In this document: positions 1 through 9,196 of the stretch, piece by piece
Position numbering within the stretch: the first letter of the stretch is position 1
How the letters are laid out: each line of letters begins with the position of its first letter
NCBI RefSeq assembly: GCF_008364685.1
Contig: NZ_VTTL01000001.1
Location: forward strand, 310,001-374,000
Direction: 5' to 3'
DNA from: Xanthobacter oligotrophicus
GTDB taxonomy: Bacteria; Pseudomonadota; Alphaproteobacteria; Rhizobiales; Xanthobacteraceae
DNA: 64,000 nt
The notes under the pieces: generated by a model
Seen by the model: the letters and a program-made list of their open reading frames with translations, nothing else
What the model was told of the DNA's origin: nothing
The model's database searches: none
Made by a program: the position numbers and the translations under genes

Positions 1-1
1 C

Positions 2-2092
2 CAGAGCCTCACCGAGACCCTGGCCACCCGCACCGTCACCTTCGCCCGCACCATCGCCGAGGGCACCAAGTCCGCCACCGAATCCCTCGACAAGTCGGTG
101 GAGACGCTGGAGAACTTCTTCGCCTCGCGGTCCAAGGCGCTGGGCGACGTGCTCACCGAGCGCGCCGAGGTGGTGAACCGCAACATCGGCACCCGGGCCT
201 CGGAGATCGCCTCCGTGCTCGACGGCCGCGTCCACCGCATCGAGGAACTGGTACTCGGCCGCCTGGACGGGGTCGCCACCTCCCTCGAAGTGCGCGGCGG
301 CGCCCTGGCCGACACCCTGGTCGGCCGCATCGAGACCGTCTCCGGCGCCCTGCGCGCCGAGGCGTCCGAGGTGGAGCGCTCGCTCTCGTCCCTGTCGCAG
401 AACGTCAGCCGCACCCTCACCGAGCATTCGGAGAAGGTGGCCGACGCCCTTGGCACCCGCCTCACCGAGATCGCCCATCTCATCGACGACAAGAACGGCA
501 CGTTCCTGTCGGCGCTGGAGCGCACCAGCCAGCGTGCGGTGGCGGAAATCACCGCCACCAACACCTCGCTCAAGAGCGACGTGGGCTCCATCATCGAGCG
601 CCTCGCCGAGGCCAACGCCACCTTCCATGGCGCCATGTCCACGGCAGTGAACAACCTCGACGCCTTCTCCGGCTCGTTCGCCCGCCAGGTGGAGGGCTTC
701 GGCGCCACCGTGGACGGCATCAGCCAAAACGCCGATGCCACCGCCTACCGCTTCCAGGGCCAGGTCGACTCCCTGCGTGAGGTGTCCAACGGCGCCCTGG
801 CGCAGATGGCATCCCTCGCGGAGCGGCTGGAGCAGAACCGCCAGCTCATGGACGAGGCCGCCCGCACCCTCGGCACGGCGCAGGACCAGGTGGACTCCAC
901 CCTCGCCGCCCGCCGCGGCGACATGGACCAGCTGTCCCAGTCCCTGGTGCAACGCATCGCCGACGTGGACGCCCGCGTCAGCGCCTTCCATTCCATGCTG
1001 GACCAGACCTTCAGCGCGGCGCAGGAGCGCGCCCGCCAGATCGCCAGCGTGGTTTCGGAAGCCACCTCCGGCTCCACCCAGGCGGTGGAGAACCAGCTCT
1101 CGCTGGTGCGCACCGCCGCCGACCAGGAACGCGAGCGCACCGCCGCCGCCCTGCGCGAGACCTATGCGTCTGCCCTCGCCGACGTGCAGACCCTGTTCGG
1201 CGAGACCGGCAACCGCTTCACCGAGGTGGCCGGCGACCTCAAGCGCGTGGCCGAGGACGTGCAGCAGGCCATCACCCTCGCCCGCGAGGAGATGAAGCGC
1301 GGCATCCTGGAACTGCCCGCCGAGACCGAGGCGAGCGCCGCCACCATGCGCCGCGCCGTGGCCGAGCAGATCAAGGCGCTGGCCGAGCTGAACGAGATCG
1401 TGGCCCGCCAGGGCCAGGCCCTCGACGTGGTAGAGACCTCCGCCCGCACCGCGACGCAGGATGCCGCCCGCGCCTCCGCCGTCCGCGAGGCGTCCCGCGA
1501 GACTTCCCGCAGCCGCTCCGAAGGCGGCCTGCTGCAGAGCGAGCTGCGCCGCTCGGCGCCGCCCGCCGCGCCCCGCCGCGCCGAGCCGGTGGAGCGCGCC
1601 CCGCGCCCTGCTCCGGTCCGCGAGAGCGTGTCCCGCGAGCCTCAGGGCGAAGAGCAGGAGGGCTGGCTCACCGAGTTGCTCGCCCGCGCCTCCGACAGCC
1701 TGAACGACGAGGACCGGCCCGCCGCCCGCGCGCCCCAGGCACCGGCCGCGAACACGGTCTCCCTCGACGGTCTTTCTGCGGACATCGCCCGCATGGTGGA
1801 CCATCAGGCGGCCGGCGAAATGTGGGATCGCCATAACAAGGGCGAGAACCATGTGTTCTCGCGCCGCCTCTACACCGCCCAGGGCCAGCAGGCGTTCGAT
1901 ACCCTGAAGCGTCGCTACCGCGCCGACGGGGAGTTCCGCGAGACCGTGGACCGCTACGTGACCGAGTTCGAGCGCCTGCTCGAGCAGGTCTCCGGCGACG
2001 ACCGAGGCAGCGCCCTCGCCAAGACCTATCTCACGTCCGATACGGGCAAGGTCTACACCATGCTCGCCCACGCCGCTGGCCGGCTCGACTGA
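2..2092 (+). CDS. Large coiled-coil (apolipoprotein-like) protein, 5' end outside window
   Basis: The reading frame is open from the window edge, so only the C-terminal ~696 residues are seen. About 400 residues are Ala/Thr/Arg/Glu-rich heptad-like sequence (T-x-I-A-x-x-L repeats) that should form a long coiled coil like the apolipoprotein/methyl-accepting type of rod. A Pro/Arg/Ala-rich linker follows (roughly positions 1480-1740), then a compact C-terminal ~95 residues. Very long proteins of this design occur in Rhizobiales and are usually annotated as hypothetical or 'kinesin-like'; their function is not established. No enzymatic motif is visible. A strong hairpin follows the stop codon. 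Confidence 0.7.
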   Translation, partial: QSLTETLATRTVTFARTIAEGTKSATESLDKSVETLENFFASRSKALGDVLTERAEVVNRNIGTRASEIASVLDGRVHRIEELVLGRLDGVATSLEVRGGALADTLVGRIETVSGALRAEASEVERSLSSLSQNVSRTLTEHSEKVADALGTRLTEIAHLIDDKNGTFLSALERTSQRAVAEITATNTSLKSDVGSIIERLAEANATFHGAMSTAVNNLDAFSGSFARQVEGFGATVDGISQNADATAYRFQGQVDSLREVSNGALAQMASLAERLEQNRQLMDEAARTLGTAQDQVDSTLAARRGDMDQLSQSLVQRIADVDARVSAFHSMLDQTFSAAQERARQIASVVSEATSGSTQAVENQLSLVRTAADQERERTAAALRETYASALADVQTLFGETGNRFTEVAGDLKRVAEDVQQAITLAREEMKRGILELPAETEASAATMRRAVAEQIKALAELNEIVARQGQALDVVETSARTATQDAARASAVREASRETSRSRSEGGLLQSELRRSAPPAAPRRAEPVERAPRPAPVRESVSREPQGEEQEGWLTELLARASDSLNDEDRPAARAPQAPAANTVSLDGLSADIARMVDHQAAGEMWDRHNKGENHVFSRRLYTAQGQQAFDTLKRRYRADGEFRETVDRYVTEFERLLEQVSGDDRGSALAKTYLTSDTGKVYTMLAHAAGRLD

Positions 2093-2102
2093 AAATGATG
2101 CA

Positions 2103-2139
2103 GTGCAGCACGCCGAGGCTTCCCTCCGGCGTGCTGCAC
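2103..2139 (+). terminator. Strong 13-bp hairpin after the coiled-coil gene
   Basis: Perfect 13-bp inverted repeat (GTGCAGCACGCCG with its complement) and an 11-nt loop, 11 nt after the stop codon at 2092. No T-run follows, so it may be a transcript-end stabiliser or a weak terminator instead of a classical intrinsic one. Confidence 0.5.
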
Positions 2140-2316
2140 AGGTATCCATCGGTTCCCGGCCTCCCTGTGCGGGAGCCATCCCTCGGCTAGACACTGTTTC
2201 CGTCGGGTTGTGATGCAACCGGATCGGCAAGACTGTCTTTTCGCCCATAGAGAGCGCGGTCAGCCCGGGGGACATGAGCCCGAGCTGATCGCGCACCAGC
2301 GATCGGAGCCTGTGCC

Positions 2317-3090
2317 ATGAAGACCTATATCTGCGCCGCCTACGCCGGCGGACAGGGCAAGACCACGCTCGCGCAAATGGTGTTTTCCGCGCTCAGGAAG
2401 CGCGACCTCTCGTACAAGCTGGTGGCCGCCGACTTCACCGACGGCACGGGCCATTCCAAGATCGGCAAGTTCTTCCCCTCCAAGGTGCTGGAGCTGGGCA
2501 TCGGCTCGGCGCTGGGGTCCAGCAAGTCCGAGAACGACGCCAACGCCCCGCTGCGCTACTGGGACCGCTTCGGCGGCCTGCTGCTGACTGGCGGCGCGGT
2601 GCTGGACCTCGGCGCCAACGTGGTGCCGCAGCTGGTGCAGTGGGCCCATCACCGGCGCGTCACCCACATCATGCAGCAGCGCAACTCGCCGGAGATCGAC
2701 CTCATCGTCATCACCAAGCCCGAGACGCACTCCATCGAGAACGTCTCCACCCTCATCGAGGACGTGGTGGTGGGCGGGGCGCTGCCGGTGGCCAACATCA
2801 TTGTGGTGAAGAACGAGGTGGGCGGCTCCTTCGATGGGCAGAGCCTCGCCCGCATCGAGAAGGCGGCCGCCGGGCGCAGCCTCAGCTTTGTCAGCATCCC
2901 GCGCTGCACCTCGGAACTGTGGCCCCACCTGGAGCGCACCTTCACCCCGGTGGAAGAGGCGCTGGCCGCTACCGAAAACGACCTCTCCGAGAAGTTCGGC
3001 ATCGAGATCTGGTCCGCCTATGCCGGCCTCATGGACCTGAAGACCTGGTCCGACGACGTTTACGCCCAGCTCGGCCGGGTCGGCATCTGA
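2317..3090 (+). CDS. Orphan ParA/MinD-like P-loop ATPase
   Basis: This 257-aa protein starts MKTYICAAYAGGQGKTT, a deviant Walker A (GGQGKTT, residues ~11-17) on the first beta strand, as in ParA/SIMIBI ATPases. A central 'IDLIVITKPETH' strand could be the Walker B-like region, and 'NIIVVKNEVGGSF' looks like the nucleotide-recognition strand. It is similar in build to plasmid TraL/StbB-type mobilisation ATPases, but no partition or conjugation genes lie nearby. The gene stands alone with a 28-nt gap to the peptidase gene downstream. The function is unknown; the ATPase fold is a fairly safe call. Confidence 0.6.
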   Translation: MKTYICAAYAGGQGKTTLAQMVFSALRKRDLSYKLVAADFTDGTGHSKIGKFFPSKVLELGIGSALGSSKSENDANAPLRYWDRFGGLLLTGGAVLDLGANVVPQLVQWAHHRRVTHIMQQRNSPEIDLIVITKPETHSIENVSTLIEDVVVGGALPVANIIVVKNEVGGSFDGQSLARIEKAAAGRSLSFVSIPRCTSELWPHLERTFTPVEEALAATENDLSEKFGIEIWSAYAGLMDLKTWSDDVYAQLGRVGI

Positions 3091-3118
3091 CCCCCCGGCA
3101 CCAGCCGCAGGCCTGAGG

Positions 3119-4135
3119 GTGCGCAACCTCATCACCGACGTGCCCGGCCTTCGGGTCGGCAATGCCACCGATCCGCACATCGGCACCGGCGTCACGGTGG
3201 TGCTCTGCGAGGCGCCGGCGGTGGCGGCAGTGGACGTGCGCGGCGGCGGACCGGGCACGCGGGAAACCGACCTGCTGGATCCCGCAGCCACGGTGGAGCG
3301 GGTGGATGCCATCACCCTCTCGGGCGGTTCGGCCTTCGGGCTCGATGCCGCCTCCGGCGTCATGGCCGGGCTTGCGGCACGGGGGCGGGGCTTTGCGGTG
3401 GGCACAGCGCGGGTGCCCATCGTGCCCGGAGCCATCCTGTTCGACCTGCTGAACGGCGGCGACAAGGGCTGGGAAGCCCACCCGCCCTACACCCAGCTCG
3501 GCCGCGATGCGCTGGAGGCGGCGGACCTCGACTTCACCCTCGGCTCGGTGGGCGCCGGCACCGGCTGCACCACCGCCACGGTGAAAGGCGGGCTCGGCTC
3601 GGCCTCCGCGATCGCGGCATCCGGCCATGTGGTTGGCGCCGTGGTGGCGGTGAATGCGGCGGGCAGTCCGCTGTTCGGCGACGGCCCGCAGTTCCGTGCT
3701 GCGCCCTATGAGAGGGACAGCGAATTCGGCGGTCTCGGCCTGCCCCAAACCTTGTCGCAGGCCCTGGCGGACGAGGTGACCCATCCGCACCTGAAGGGCG
3801 GCATCTCGCGCTTTTCCACCACCATCGCAGTGGTGGCCACCGACGCGACCCTCACCACGGTGCAGGCGCGCCGGCTTGCCATCATGGCGCAGAACGGGCT
3901 GTCGCTGTCGCTGTTTCCGGTGCACACGCCGCTGGACGGCGACGTGGTGTTCGCGCTCTCCACCGAGAAGCGCCCGCTGGAGGTGCCCCTGCCCGACCTC
4001 GCGCGGCTCGGCGCGCTGGCCTCGGTGGTGCTGGCGCGGGCGGTTGCGCGGGCAATTTTTGCCGCCACCCGCCTGCCCTTCCCCGATTGCCAGAAGACGT
4101 GGCACGATCATTTCGCTTCCAAGGACCAAACATGA
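3119..4135 (+). CDS. P1-family self-processing N-terminal nucleophile aminopeptidase (DmpA/NylC-like)
   Basis: 338 aa from a GTG start. The P1 peptidase fold is clear from GGGPGTRETDLL (~42-53), 'TLSGGSAFGLDAASGV' (~66-81), 'GSVGAGTGCTTATVKGG' (~142-158) and 'STTIAVVATDA' (~233-243). In this family the precursor cleaves itself just before a Ser/Thr that becomes the nucleophile; here Thr234 in S-T-T-I is the expected residue. Known members are L-aminopeptidase/D-esterases, beta-peptidyl aminopeptidases and nylon-oligomer hydrolases; the substrate here cannot be told. The stop overlaps the next start (ATGA), so the small membrane protein is translationally coupled. Confidence 0.9.
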   Translation: MRNLITDVPGLRVGNATDPHIGTGVTVVLCEAPAVAAVDVRGGGPGTRETDLLDPAATVERVDAITLSGGSAFGLDAASGVMAGLAARGRGFAVGTARVPIVPGAILFDLLNGGDKGWEAHPPYTQLGRDALEAADLDFTLGSVGAGTGCTTATVKGGLGSASAIAASGHVVGAVVAVNAAGSPLFGDGPQFRAAPYERDSEFGGLGLPQTLSQALADEVTHPHLKGGISRFSTTIAVVATDATLTTVQARRLAIMAQNGLSLSLFPVHTPLDGDVVFALSTEKRPLEVPLPDLARLGALASVVLARAVARAIFAATRLPFPDCQKTWHDHFASKDQT

Positions 4136-4665
4136 CCGCCCCTGCCCCCCGCCACATCCCCGCGCATGCCCCAAATGGCGCGCCCGGAGCCGAGCCGAAG
4201 CTGGCGCGCCTGGGCGGGCCGCTCGCGGTGCTGTTCTGGTGCTGCTGCGGCATCACCGCCCTGCCGTTGGCGGGCCTGTTCACGCTGATCGCGGAATTCG
4301 GCGTCGCGGGGGCGAAGTCCGCGCTGTTCGATTCCTTCGCCGGCCCCGGCCTGCAACAGCAGGTGCTGCGGTTCGGCCTGGTGCCGCAGGTCCTTTTGTT
4401 CGCCTGGGCTGCGTCGGTGGTGGTACTGACGGTGGCGAAGGCGCGCATCGCCCTCAGCCTTCTGCCGTGGATGTTGGTCGCGGTGGTGGCCGCCTCGGCC
4501 TACGGCCAGTTCGCCATCCGCGATGCCATCTCCCCCGACGGCGCGGACCTCGGCGCCTTCGCGGCGCTCATGCCAGGGCTGCTGGCCCAGGCGGTGGGAG
4601 CGGCCACCTTCTTCGGCTATTTCCGCGAGGGCCGGCGACCGCAGGCCTATTACATCAGGGGATAG
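4132..4665 (+). CDS. Small four-helix membrane protein
   Basis: 177 aa if translation begins at the ATG overlapping the peptidase stop codon. After a Pro/Ala-rich N-terminus it has four hydrophobic stretches (about residues 28-50, 75-95, 103-123 and 140-160) and ends in 'RRPQAYYIRG'. Layout and end resemble DUF2569-type membrane proteins, but similarity is too weak to assert. Coupling to the P1 peptidase suggests co-expression. Function unknown. Confidence 0.65.
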   Translation: MTAPAPRHIPAHAPNGAPGAEPKLARLGGPLAVLFWCCCGITALPLAGLFTLIAEFGVAGAKSALFDSFAGPGLQQQVLRFGLVPQVLLFAWAASVVVLTVAKARIALSLLPWMLVAVVAASAYGQFAIRDAISPDGADLGAFAALMPGLLAQAVGAATFFGYFREGRRPQAYYIRG

Positions 4666-4669
4666 GGCT

Positions 4670-6229
4670 CTAGGCGCCCCGCGGCCGCTGGGGCGGGACC
4701 TCCTCGTCCGGCTCCGGCCGCGCACGACGGCGCCGCGCGGGTTCCGCCGCCGCACGGGCGGCAAGGCCAGAAGCCCAGCCGGATGCGGCATGAAGCGCCG
4801 CCCGCGCCGCATGGCGCGAGGCCGAGGTCGCCGCAGCCATCCCCCGCCGGGGCAGCGCGGTGGGGGCCGCAAGCGCGGCTGGGGCCGGCTTGGGCGGAAG
4901 CGCCTGCGCGTCGTCCACATGCTGGTCCGTGAGCAGGTCCGGCACCGGAACCGCATCCACCGGCGTGCGCGCGATGGATGCCGCGATCTTGTCCATATGC
5001 AGCCGTGCCGCCAGCCGCACATGCCAATAGCCGGCAAAGCGCGCCACCCGGCCGGCCCAGCCGGACAACGGCGTGGCGGCGAAAGGCTGGAGCAAGGCGA
5101 TGCGGTCGTCCTTCTCGGCGATGGCGCCGGAGATGAGGCGGCCGGCGAGGAAGCCGTGGCTCAGCGCATCGCCGGCGGAAGCGAGCGCATACCACACGCC
5201 CCGCTCCCCCTCGTGCACCAGCGGCATGCCGGCCGGCTCCGGCAGCATTCGGCCGGAAGCTGCATCCGAAAGGCTCGGCCCGACCGGATAGAGTTCGGCG
5301 GCATGGCGGCGCAGCACCCGGGCCGCCCCCACCCGCGTCATCACCCGTGTGGCGGTGGCGGCGGCGAGGGTCAGGCGGCCGGCATCGAAATGATAGCGCA
5401 GGCCAGTGAGCCCGGTTTCCTCGACCATGCCCGCATAAGGCACCTCGACCGCGGGCAGGCGGAAGCCGCCGTAGACCCATGGCGCGCGCGGCAGCACCGC
5501 CACCTTCGGGCCGAGCCGGGCGAAGGCCTCCGGCCCGGTGATCACCACCTGGAAGGCTCGAACCCGCCAGCGCGCGGCCGTCAGATATTTCCGCAAGCCC
5601 TTGAGGTCGGCCGCGAGCGGCCCCTCCACCGGCAGCGCGCGCACACCCGCCGCCAGGACCTCGGCCTCCAACGCCACCTTCAGGGTCGCGGGAGAAACAC
5701 GCTCGGCCGGGACCACGCCGAGGCCGGCGGTGAAGGTGGAGGTGCCGAGCAGCGCCGCGAGATCCTGCGCGCCCACCAGCACGGTGGTGTCGGGCGCGAG
5801 CTCCTGCCTCAGCTCATGTTCGCGAAACAGGGCCTCGGCCGCATGGGGGCGAGCCACCGACAGCCGCCCGCGCGGCCCTACCGCGACACCAGCCTTGTGG
5901 GCGAAGGCCAGCGCCCGCTCGCTCGCCTGGGTGGAAAGGATGAGCAGTTCCTGCGCATCGTGCTGCCCCACGCGATCCACCAGCGCGGACGTGGGCATGG
6001 CGAAGCCGGGGCTCAGAACACCGTCGAGGGGCAGCGGCCGCACCCCGGTGAAGGTGAGCAGGATGACCTCCCGCCCCCGCCGCGCCAGATCGATGGCAAT
6101 GGCCAGCCCCGCCACGTCGTCCCCGACGACGCAGATATCGCAATCATAGGTGCGCTTCAGCGCCGCGTCCGACCGCTCCCGGTCGGTAACATCCTGCGCC
6201 GCCGCGCGGGACGAGGCCGTATCGATCAT
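4670..6229 (-). CDS. FAD-dependent oxidoreductase-like protein with altered dinucleotide-binding motif
   Basis: 519 aa from the ATG at 6229; longer in-frame starts exist. 'DCDICVVGDDVAGLAIAIDLARRGREVILL' near residue 25 is a Rossmann beta-alpha-beta unit, but the usual GxGxxG reads G-D-D-V-A-G. The middle resembles DadA/glycine-oxidase folds ('GGFRLPAVEVPYAGMVEETGLTGLRYHFDAGRLTLAAATATRVM'). The last ~80 residues are Pro/Ala/Arg-rich and probably disordered. It ends 4 bp from the convergent membrane-protein gene. The substrate is unknown, and with the altered glycine motif FAD binding is only likely. Confidence 0.65.
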   Translation of the reverse strand: MIDTASSRAAAQDVTDRERSDAALKRTYDCDICVVGDDVAGLAIAIDLARRGREVILLTFTGVRPLPLDGVLSPGFAMPTSALVDRVGQHDAQELLILSTQASERALAFAHKAGVAVGPRGRLSVARPHAAEALFREHELRQELAPDTTVLVGAQDLAALLGTSTFTAGLGVVPAERVSPATLKVALEAEVLAAGVRALPVEGPLAADLKGLRKYLTAARWRVRAFQVVITGPEAFARLGPKVAVLPRAPWVYGGFRLPAVEVPYAGMVEETGLTGLRYHFDAGRLTLAAATATRVMTRVGAARVLRRHAAELYPVGPSLSDAASGRMLPEPAGMPLVHEGERGVWYALASAGDALSHGFLAGRLISGAIAEKDDRIALLQPFAATPLSGWAGRVARFAGYWHVRLAARLHMDKIAASIARTPVDAVPVPDLLTDQHVDDAQALPPKPAPAALAAPTALPRRGMAAATSASRHAARAALHAASGWASGLAARAAAEPARRRRARPEPDEEVPPQRPRGA

Positions 6230-6432
6230 GAAGACTGTCCGCCAGACACCGGCCCATGCTGATGCCTTCCGCTTGAGAAACCGTTTATTTGCGGCGCTCT
6301 CGTGACATTTCGCGCGGGTGCCCGGCGCCGGTATCGGGCGGGGCGTGACGCTGCGGCGCGGGCATTCTGGTTGCACTGCACACAGTCTCTCAGTCATAAG
6401 AAGCGGCATTTCATTGATTGGTTCGGAAGCTC

Positions 6433-6954
6433 ATGCGCCGTCTGATTTTGCTGCGCCACGCCAAGTCCGACTGGCCGGACGGCATCGTCGACCCCGAGCG
6501 CCCGCTGGCTCCGCGGGGTCGCACGGCGGCGCCGCGCATCGGCGCCTATATCGCCCATGAGCAATTGGTGGCCGATCGCGTGCTGGTCTCCCCGGCGCGC
6601 CGCACCCGCGAGACGTGGGATCTGGTGGCCGCCCAGCTGCCGCCGGTGAAGGTGGTGGCAAGCGAGCCACGCGTCTATGACGCCTCCGCGGCGCGGCTCC
6701 TGTCCGTGGTGCGCGAGCAGCCCAAGGACGCCCACAGCCTCATGCTGGTGGGCCACAATCCGGGCCTCAGCGACCTTGCCACGCTGCTTGTATCGACGGG
6801 GGCGGCATCCCATCTGTGGAAGATGGCCGAGAAATTCCCCACCGGCGCCCTCGCCGTCATCGATCTTCCCGTGGACGACTGGTGCGAGGTGACGCCCGGC
6901 ACCGCGCGGCTCGACCGCTTCGTTACCCCGCGCGAGCTCACCGGAACCGACTGA
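6433..6954 (+). CDS. SixA-type histidine phosphatase
   Basis: 173 aa. 'LILLRHAKSDW' carries the R-H-A-K signature of SixA phosphohistidine phosphatases, with His9 as the residue that is phosphorylated during catalysis. 'SPARRTRETWD' and 'MLVGHNPGLSDL' supply the remaining phosphate-pocket Arg and the second catalytic His. In E. coli SixA acts on histidine-phosphotransfer proteins; here the target is unknown. The start is set at MRRLILL; a start five codons earlier is possible. The gene is followed after 2 nt by ycjX-like DNA, suggesting one transcript. Confidence 0.85.
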   Translation: MRRLILLRHAKSDWPDGIVDPERPLAPRGRTAAPRIGAYIAHEQLVADRVLVSPARRTRETWDLVAAQLPPVKVVASEPRVYDASAARLLSVVREQPKDAHSLMLVGHNPGLSDLATLLVSTGAASHLWKMAEKFPTGALAVIDLPVDDWCEVTPGTARLDRFVTPRELTGTD

Positions 6955-6956
6955 GT

Positions 6957-8501
6957 ATGGCGCGCGTCACCGACGCCATGAACGGGGCGCGGACTGCGCT
7001 CAGGTCCTTGGGCCACCGCGTGGAAGGCCTTGCCCAGCCGGCCATGAATCTCAGCGTCACCGACGCCATGGACGAGGCGCGGATCGCCCTGCGGACCCTG
7101 GCCGACCGGGTGGAGGGCATCGCCCATCCCACCCTGCGCCTCGGCGTCACCGGCCTGTCGCGGGCGGGCAAGACCATCTTCACCACCGCGCTCATCCATG
7201 CGCTGACCCGTGGCGGGCGGCTGCCGGTGTTCGAGGCGCTCCAGTCCGGCCGCATCGCCCGTGCCGAGCTGCAGCCGCAGCCGGACGACGCGGTGCCGCG
7301 CTTCGCCTATGAGGACCATCTGAAGACGCTGGCGGAGGCGCGCCAATGGCCGTCCTCCACCACGCGCGTCAGCGAGCTGCGGCTGTCCATCCGCTACGCC
7401 ACGGCGCGCGGCAGCTTGCGCACCCTCACCCTGGATCTGGTGGACTATCCCGGCGAGTGGCTGCTGGACCTGCCCCTGCTCGACATGAGCTATGCCGATT
7501 TCGCGCGCCAGAGCCTCGCCCTGGCCCGCGCGCCGGGCCGTTCGGATGTGGCGGCGCCTTATCTCGCCGCCATCGCGGCCGCGCCGGCGTACGGGCCGCA
7601 GGATGAGACGAAGGCGCGCGAGGTGGCGGCGCTGTTCACCCAATATCTCTCGGCCTGCCGAAGCGAAAAGCTGGCCATGAGCCTTCTGCCGCCCGGCCGC
7701 TTCCTCATGCCCGGCGACCTCGAAGGCTCGCCTGCGCTGACCTTCGCCCCCCTGGACGTGGATGAGAAGGCGCTGAAGTCCGGAAGCCTCGGGGCCATGA
7801 TGGAACGGCGCTTCGAGGCCTACAAGAACGCCGTGGTGCGTCCCTTCTTCCGCACCCATTTCGCCCGGCTCGACCGGCAGATCGTTCTGGTGGACACCCT
7901 GGCCGCGCTCAATGCCGGGCCGGCGGCGCTGGCGGACCTGGAACGGGCGCTCGACGGCATCCTCGCCGCCTTCCGCACCGGGCGGAACAGCCTGGTGAGC
8001 ACCCTGTTCCGGCCGCGCATCGAGAAGGTGCTGTTCGCCGCCACCAAGGCCGACCACCTGCACCAATCCAGCCACGACCGGCTGGAGGCGATCCTGGCCC
8101 GCCTCGTGGAGCGCGCGAGGACCCGAGCGCACGACCACGGTGCGGCGCTGGACGTGGTGGCGCTGGCCGCCATCCGCGCCACCCGCGAGGCGCGGGTGCG
8201 GCGCGACGGGCATGAACTCGATGCCATCGTCGGCACGCCGGAGGCCGGTCAGGAGGCGGGCGGCCACCGCTTCGACGGCATGGAGGAGATGGCGGTTTTC
8301 CCCGGCGACCTGCCGGCGGATCCCAATGCGCTGTTCGATCCCTCGGGAGCCGGATTTCGCGGGCTCGCCACGGCGGTGGAGGGGGACGCGGACTTCCGCT
8401 TCCTGCGCTTCCGTCCCCCGGCGGGGATCGGCGACGGTTCGATTCCCCACATCCGCCTCGACCGGGCGCTGCACTTCCTGCTGGACGACCGGCTGGCGTA
8501 A
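6957..8501 (+). CDS. ycjX: YcjX-family (DUF463) P-loop NTPase
   Basis: 514 aa. The P-loop GLSRAGKT is at residues ~66-73, followed by 'DLVDYPGEWLLDLPLL', the conserved YcjX acidic motif. Family members are GTPase-like stress (phage-shock-linked) proteins, usually 460-490 aa and paired with the YcjF membrane protein; no ycjF is seen here. The extra length comes from an N-terminal tandem duplication: residues 4-33 and 34-63 are near copies (V-T-D-A-M...R-V-E-G...). The ATG lies 2 nt past the sixA-like stop codon, so co-transcription is likely. Confidence 0.85.
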   Translation: MARVTDAMNGARTALRSLGHRVEGLAQPAMNLSVTDAMDEARIALRTLADRVEGIAHPTLRLGVTGLSRAGKTIFTTALIHALTRGGRLPVFEALQSGRIARAELQPQPDDAVPRFAYEDHLKTLAEARQWPSSTTRVSELRLSIRYATARGSLRTLTLDLVDYPGEWLLDLPLLDMSYADFARQSLALARAPGRSDVAAPYLAAIAAAPAYGPQDETKAREVAALFTQYLSACRSEKLAMSLLPPGRFLMPGDLEGSPALTFAPLDVDEKALKSGSLGAMMERRFEAYKNAVVRPFFRTHFARLDRQIVLVDTLAALNAGPAALADLERALDGILAAFRTGRNSLVSTLFRPRIEKVLFAATKADHLHQSSHDRLEAILARLVERARTRAHDHGAALDVVALAAIRATREARVRRDGHELDAIVGTPEAGQEAGGHRFDGMEEMAVFPGDLPADPNALFDPSGAGFRGLATAVEGDADFRFLRFRPPAGIGDGSIPHIRLDRALHFLLDDRLA

Positions 8502-8547
8502 GGGCCGACGACTGCGCGAGACGCCTTAGGCTATATGAGGGGCGGGC

Positions 8548-9189
8548 TCAGAACTTCGCCGAGGCCCAGCGCACCATCTGCACCAGCACCTGCTCCTGCG
8601 CTGAATCCAGCGCCGCGGTTGCCACCGGGCCGGCGGTGGAGGAGGCCGGCACCGCCGCCTTGAACACCTGCGCCGCGAGGATGCGCCCGCTCTGGGTGCC
8701 GATGAGCTTGGCCGACAGCTCCACCACCGCCACCGGCCCCTGGTCGGTGATGCGCAGGGCGAAGGTGCGGATGTCGATGACCAGCTGGTAGTCCGCATTC
8801 ACCCCGTCGCCGGGACGGGCAACACGGCGCAGCTTGCTGGCATTCTCGAAGGCCTGGATGGTGCGCGCCTGAAGCAGTGCCGGGAGCGTGTCGCTCCACT
8901 GGGCGTCGGAGAGATAGGCCACCTGGCCCGGCCCCGGTTCCACCATCACCTTGTCGGTGTTGAGCACCGCGAGCGCCGTGGGCGCCACCACCACCATCTG
9001 CCCGTTGCCGCTGCCACCCGCCGTGAAGCCGCTGGGGGCGGAGAGGTTGTAGGTGGGGGTCGGCGTGGAGCCGCATCCCGCCAGCGCGAGGGTGAGGAGC
9101 GCGCCCGAAAGGAGGGCGGCGAGCCGGGGCACGGCGTGGGCGAGGGACGCGAGACGGCGAGCGAGACGGCTCCTGCGAACGAAAGTCAT
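8548..9189 (-). CDS. ABC-transport auxiliary lipoprotein (PqiC/DUF330-like) of the Mla operon
   Basis: 213 aa. A twin-arginine-like charged N-terminus and a hydrophobic stretch end in the lipobox L-A-G-C, so it should be an outer-membrane or periplasm-facing lipoprotein. The body matches the ABC_trans_aux family: 'APTALAVLNTDKVMVEPGPGQVAYLSDAQWSDTLPALLQARTIQAFEN'. It is last in the mlaE-mlaF-mlaD run, 7 nt after mlaD, and probably works with the MCE protein in moving lipids between membranes, as PqiC does with PqiB. Confidence 0.85.
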   Translation of the reverse strand: MTFVRRSRLARRLASLAHAVPRLAALLSGALLTLALAGCGSTPTPTYNLSAPSGFTAGGSGNGQMVVVAPTALAVLNTDKVMVEPGPGQVAYLSDAQWSDTLPALLQARTIQAFENASKLRRVARPGDGVNADYQLVIDIRTFALRITDQGPVAVVELSAKLIGTQSGRILAAQVFKAAVPASSTAGPVATAALDSAQEQVLVQMVRWASAKF

Positions 9190-9196
9190 GGTCGGC

